Positions 61,059 through 64,000 of a stretch of DNA of 64,000 bases are shown here, piece by piece. The DNA comes from Sediminispirochaeta smaragdinae DSM 11293 (lineage in GTDB: Bacteria > Spirochaetota > Spirochaetia > DSM-16054 > Sediminispirochaetaceae): contig NC_014364.1 in assembly GCF_000143985.1 (NCBI RefSeq), positions 2,852,001 through 2,916,000 on the forward strand, in the 5' to 3' direction. A program made the translations under genes and the position numbers. The notes below the pieces were generated by a model, which was given only the letters and a program-made list of their open reading frames with translations, had not been told where the DNA came from and did no database searches. How positions within the stretch are numbered: the first letter of the stretch is position 1; every line of letters begins with the position of its first letter.

Positions 61059-62666
61059 TCATCTTTCATAAACAATGTTGCCACCAAGAATGGTCATAAG
61101 AACTTGTGTTGTTTTAATTTCATTCGAAGGAACGGAAAAAATGTTTTTATCCAGCATAACAATATCAGCATACTCTCCTGGTTTAATGCGTCCTTTCTCA
61201 TTTTCTTCAAATGAGGCATAGGCACTTGCAACAGTATAGTTATCGACAGCACGATAGATATCGACTTTTTCATCCGAATAAAAACCATTATCAGGATAAT
61301 TGCTTAGATCCTGCCGACTAACAGCACAATGCAGGTTAGCAAAAGGATCAAGATCTTCTACGGGGCAGTCCGTTCCGTATGAAACATGAACTCCTAAACG
61401 ATCCATGGTATTAAAGGCATAGGAAGTTGACGCTAATTTCTTTCCGACCCTGTTTTCAACAATATGCATATCGTAATGAAGAAATATCGGTTGCACAAAA
61501 GCCAATACATTTAAATCACGAAATCGCTTCAGTAATCCTATGTCGGTAATTTGACAATGAACTACACCATGCCGTAAAGGATTGTTGCCATTTTTAATAA
61601 CCTTTTCATAGCTATTCAACACTTCTTCAATTGCAGCATCACCGATTGCATGAGTTATGACCTGCATCTTATGTTTCGAAGCCTTAGCAACAATTGCATC
61701 CATTTCTTCCTGCGGCATAACTTGGAGTCCCTTTGTTTGAGGATCATCAAAGTACGGGGATCGCATAAATGCAGTTCGAGATCCTAAAGATCCATCAGCA
61801 AATATTTTCATAGGACCAAATTTTAAGTAAGAATTTCCATAATTTGTTACATAGCCTTGCTGAATACAATCTTTAAACGGGCCTTCATGGTCAATACTGC
61901 ACTGCATACACACGCGTGTTGATAATTCACCGGATGTATAAAGATCGTTGAAAACCTTAAGCATTAATTGATAATTATCATTCAGAACATCTCTAGATTG
62001 AATGGAAGTAACACCCTTGGTCCTCGCATAATCCATAGCCATTTTTACGCTTTCGCGCATATCTGCATACGAAACATGAGGAATAATTTTTTTGATGCAC
62101 TGTATGGCATTTTCACCGAAAACGCCATTTGGCTCACCGTCGTGATCAAAACCAATAGAACCGCCTTCCGGCTGATGCGTATTTCTGTTGATTCCGGCCA
62201 TCTTAAGTGCTAATGAATTACAAGAAACGAGATGTCCACAAACGCGATCTAAAATGATTGCATGTTTCTTTGATATCTTATCGATATCAAATTTCGTCAA
62301 GACTCGTTTTTTATCAGTAAAATAATCCTGGTTCCAACCGACACCACGCAACACAGTGCCAGGAGCAGGTCTATTTTTCTCAATAAACTCCTGACCGCGA
62401 GCTATAATCTCGTCGATAGATGTTGCACCGGAAACCTTAATCATCTTCATCTTTGATCCAAGATCATAGAGGTGCATATGAGAATCATTAAAGCCCGGTA
62501 TCACGGTATTCCCTTGTGCATCAATTTTTTTTGCGTCGGAAGGAATGGCATCACGTAAATCTTCTAAACTTCCAACAAGAGAAATTTTTCCATCTTCGAT
62601 CAATAAGGTGTCAGCAAAAACTCCACGATCAACGTAGATGCGTGCATTATATATTGCAATATTCAT
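61059..62666 (-). CDS. YtcJ-like metal-dependent amidohydrolase (Amidohydro_3)
   Basis: 535 residues. Metal motif G-F-N-D-S-H-M-H, then a catalytic Lys/His set in K-F-G-P-M-K-I-F-A-D-G-S-L-G-S-R-T-A, V-I-T-H-A-I-G-D-A-A, V-H-C-Q-I, and G-T-D-C-P-V. These are typical of YtcJ/NfdA N-substituted formamide or amide deacylases. The ATG at 62666 has GGAGG at 5 nt. Substrate unknown; next to a permease it probably makes the first cleavage of an imported compound. Confidence 0.88.
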   Translation of the reverse strand: MNIAIYNARIYVDRGVFADTLLIEDGKISLVGSLEDLRDAIPSDAKKIDAQGNTVIPGFNDSHMHLYDLGSKMKMIKVSGATSIDEIIARGQEFIEKNRPAPGTVLRGVGWNQDYFTDKKRVLTKFDIDKISKKHAIILDRVCGHLVSCNSLALKMAGINRNTHQPEGGSIGFDHDGEPNGVFGENAIQCIKKIIPHVSYADMRESVKMAMDYARTKGVTSIQSRDVLNDNYQLMLKVFNDLYTSGELSTRVCMQCSIDHEGPFKDCIQQGYVTNYGNSYLKFGPMKIFADGSLGSRTAFMRSPYFDDPQTKGLQVMPQEEMDAIVAKASKHKMQVITHAIGDAAIEEVLNSYEKVIKNGNNPLRHGVVHCQITDIGLLKRFRDLNVLAFVQPIFLHYDMHIVENRVGKKLASTSYAFNTMDRLGVHVSYGTDCPVEDLDPFANLHCAVSRQDLSNYPDNGFYSDEKVDIYRAVDNYTVASAYASFEENEKGRIKPGEYADIVMLDKNIFSVPSNEIKTTQVLMTILGGNIVYER

Positions 62667-62717
62667 TACAACCTCCAAGATTGTAAGACATCAATTTTAA
62701 AATACGATTTACGATAA

Positions 62718-64000
62718 TTATGCGTTATGTTCCATTCCTTTCTGGTTTCTGGCTTTAAAATAGCGATAAAAAAGATATCCAACAGCCGGGACAACCAAGC
62801 CGACCAAAGAAGTAGTGGGATCATTAATCAATGTATTAATAATCAATCCAACCATAACCAAAATGGTAATAACGACAGTCGTTAAACCACCCCAAACTTT
62901 GTACGGGCGTTCAATATTTGGAAGTTTCTTTCGAAAGACAATAACAGCACCTATTGTCAACGCCTTGAAAGTCATGCTGGAAAAAATAACTAAAGAAGTT
63001 AGTTGATTTAAATCTCTTAACAACACCAGCAGGCTCGAAATAATCATCTGCACAATAATTGCTGTTGAGGGGGTTTTGTATTTCGGATGGAGTTTTTTAA
63101 ACGACTTAAAAAAAAGGTTATCATGTGCCATTGCATAATACTCACGTGGGAAAGACATAATACAACCATTCAATGATCCAATCATAGAAATAACCATCGT
63201 TACTGCAACAATTATTCCACCGATACTTCCCAATACTACTTTTGCAACTTTTGTTCCAAGATATAAATCACCGTTGTTTATCATGTTATTAATCTGATCA
63301 GCAGGTAATACTCTGTAGATTGCAAAATTGAATAGCACATACAAAACAGTAACCGAGCTAATTGCAATAATTATTGAGAGCGGCAAATTCTTCTTTGGAT
63401 TTTTAATTTCTTCAGCAACTGCATTGAGGTTGGTCCATCCGTCATAGGCCCATAGTGTAGCAATAGTTGCAAAGGCAATCATCCCAAGTATTCTTGACAG
63501 TCCAGGATCAGAGACGGGAATCAGACTTAGGTTAAGTGGCTGTTTCCCCATAAAAAGACCTAATACAAGAATCAGAACAAGTGGTATTGTTTTTGCAATC
63601 ATAAAAATATTCTGAATAACTGACCCTTGTTTAACTCCTCTATAATTAACTCCTGACAAAATAATTATCGTTAAAATTGCAACAAATTTTATTGTAATAG
63701 TCCCCATTGGAATAAGGACGGCTAAAGCAGTAGAAAAAGCAAGAGCAATTGCAGCATTAGAGCCAGCGCCACTAATTAGCCAACTAGTAAATTCGTTCAT
63801 AAATCCAACGGCTGGTGAATATGCTCTGCTGAGGTATACATACATACCTCCTGCCTTTGGCATCATTGCTCCCAACTCTGCAAAACAGAGCCCACCCAGC
63901 AAAGATATAACGCCACCAATAATCCATGCCAAAAGGGAAAGCCCCATGCTCATACCACTTCGTTGAAGGGCATATGCACCTATATAAAAAATACCCGAAC
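62718..64000 (-). CDS. Amino acid permease, APC/LAT type, N-terminus outside window
   Basis: At least 427 residues; the frame runs through the right edge (S-G-I-F-Y-I-G-A-Y-A-L just inside it), so the first helix and start lie beyond 64000. About 11 helices are visible. G-G-V-I-S-L-L-G-G-L-C-F-A-E-L-G and P-K-A-G-G-M-Y-V-Y-L are the APC/LAT signatures. Presumably the uptake system of the catabolic operon below (51 bp to the amidohydrolase). AT-rich relative to the rest. Confidence 0.88.
   Translation of the reverse strand, partial: SGIFYIGAYALQRSGMSMGLSLLAWIIGGVISLLGGLCFAELGAMMPKAGGMYVYLSRAYSPAVGFMNEFTSWLISGAGSNAAIALAFSTALAVLIPMGTITIKFVAILTIIILSGVNYRGVKQGSVIQNIFMIAKTIPLVLILVLGLFMGKQPLNLSLIPVSDPGLSRILGMIAFATIATLWAYDGWTNLNAVAEEIKNPKKNLPLSIIIAISSVTVLYVLFNFAIYRVLPADQINNMINNGDLYLGTKVAKVVLGSIGGIIVAVTMVISMIGSLNGCIMSFPREYYAMAHDNLFFKSFKKLHPKYKTPSTAIIVQMIISSLLVLLRDLNQLTSLVIFSSMTFKALTIGAVIVFRKKLPNIERPYKVWGGLTTVVITILVMVGLIINTLINDPTTSLVGLVVPAVGYLFYRYFKARNQKGMEHNA

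Overview
The window looks like a chromosomal segment of a free-living, saccharolytic spirochaete (Spirochaetota; a Sediminispirochaeta/Spirochaeta-type genome is my best guess). The basis is indirect. Several exported binding proteins have signal peptides ending in an A-G-G or A-S-G step instead of a lipobox. There is a large protein that resembles a spirochaete-restricted family. ABC uptake operons for sugars, nucleosides and iron are numerous, and GC is moderate. No rRNA, tRNA, CRISPR array, prophage or intact insertion sequence was seen.

Layout. 1-4238: end of a NarL-type histidine kinase, a PfkB-type kinase, then (minus strand) a spirochaete-type protein and cytidine deaminase. 4304-10227: M20 peptidase and a complete BMP-type nucleoside ABC importer. 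10479-15668: a LacI-led operon (RibD_C-type reductase, guanine-deaminase-like amidohydrolase, MFS exporter), followed by a cupin gene. 15709-18671: thioesterase, gamma-carbonic-anhydrase-like protein, secreted protein and an SDR with its own operator. 18733-28372: an eight-gene carbohydrate operon (PfkB kinase, class II aldolase, two zinc dehydrogenases, metallo-beta-lactamase-fold hydrolase, ribose-type ABC importer) diverging from a DeoR regulator. 28412-34742: ACT/DUF4491 pair, fasciclin/lipoprotein pair, and a YD-repeat protein with an OmpR/HisKA two-component system and an LPP20-like lipoprotein.

34763-40268: PTS-dependent dihydroxyacetone kinase (dhaK-dhaL-dhaM, with DhaM fused to a full-length Enzyme I), diverging from an exported MsrA-MsrB fusion. 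40259-47249: a NarL-type two-component system co-transcribed with an orphan solute-binding protein. It diverges from a ribose/galactose-type ABC operon behind a tandem 21-bp-phased operator. 47350-52379: an iron-siderophore-type ABC operon with a DtxR/IdeR-like box and two unknown genes, one an internal duplication. 52443-55304: ada, a flavodoxin bracketed by 40-bp direct repeats, and a HAD phosphatase. 55327-55680: decayed transporter DNA. 55783-64000: an eight-gene catabolic operon (amino-acid permease, YtcJ-like amidohydrolase, UroD-like protein, FGGY kinase, ATC-hydrolase-like protein, shikimate-kinase-like protein, RidA, cysteine desulfidase).

Most genes form tightly packed operons with 4-11 bp start/stop overlaps. 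Transcription signals are unusually readable: near-consensus TTGACA-type promoters occur at several operons, often with a palindromic operator abutting the -10. In each of the three ABC operons led by a binding-protein gene and read here in full, a hairpin separates that gene from the ATPase gene. The best candidates for something undescribed are the two unknown proteins of the iron operon, the 55783-64000 catabolic operon, and the LacI/RibD_C/amidohydrolase/MFS operon. All functional statements rest on motif reading by eye; no database search was run.
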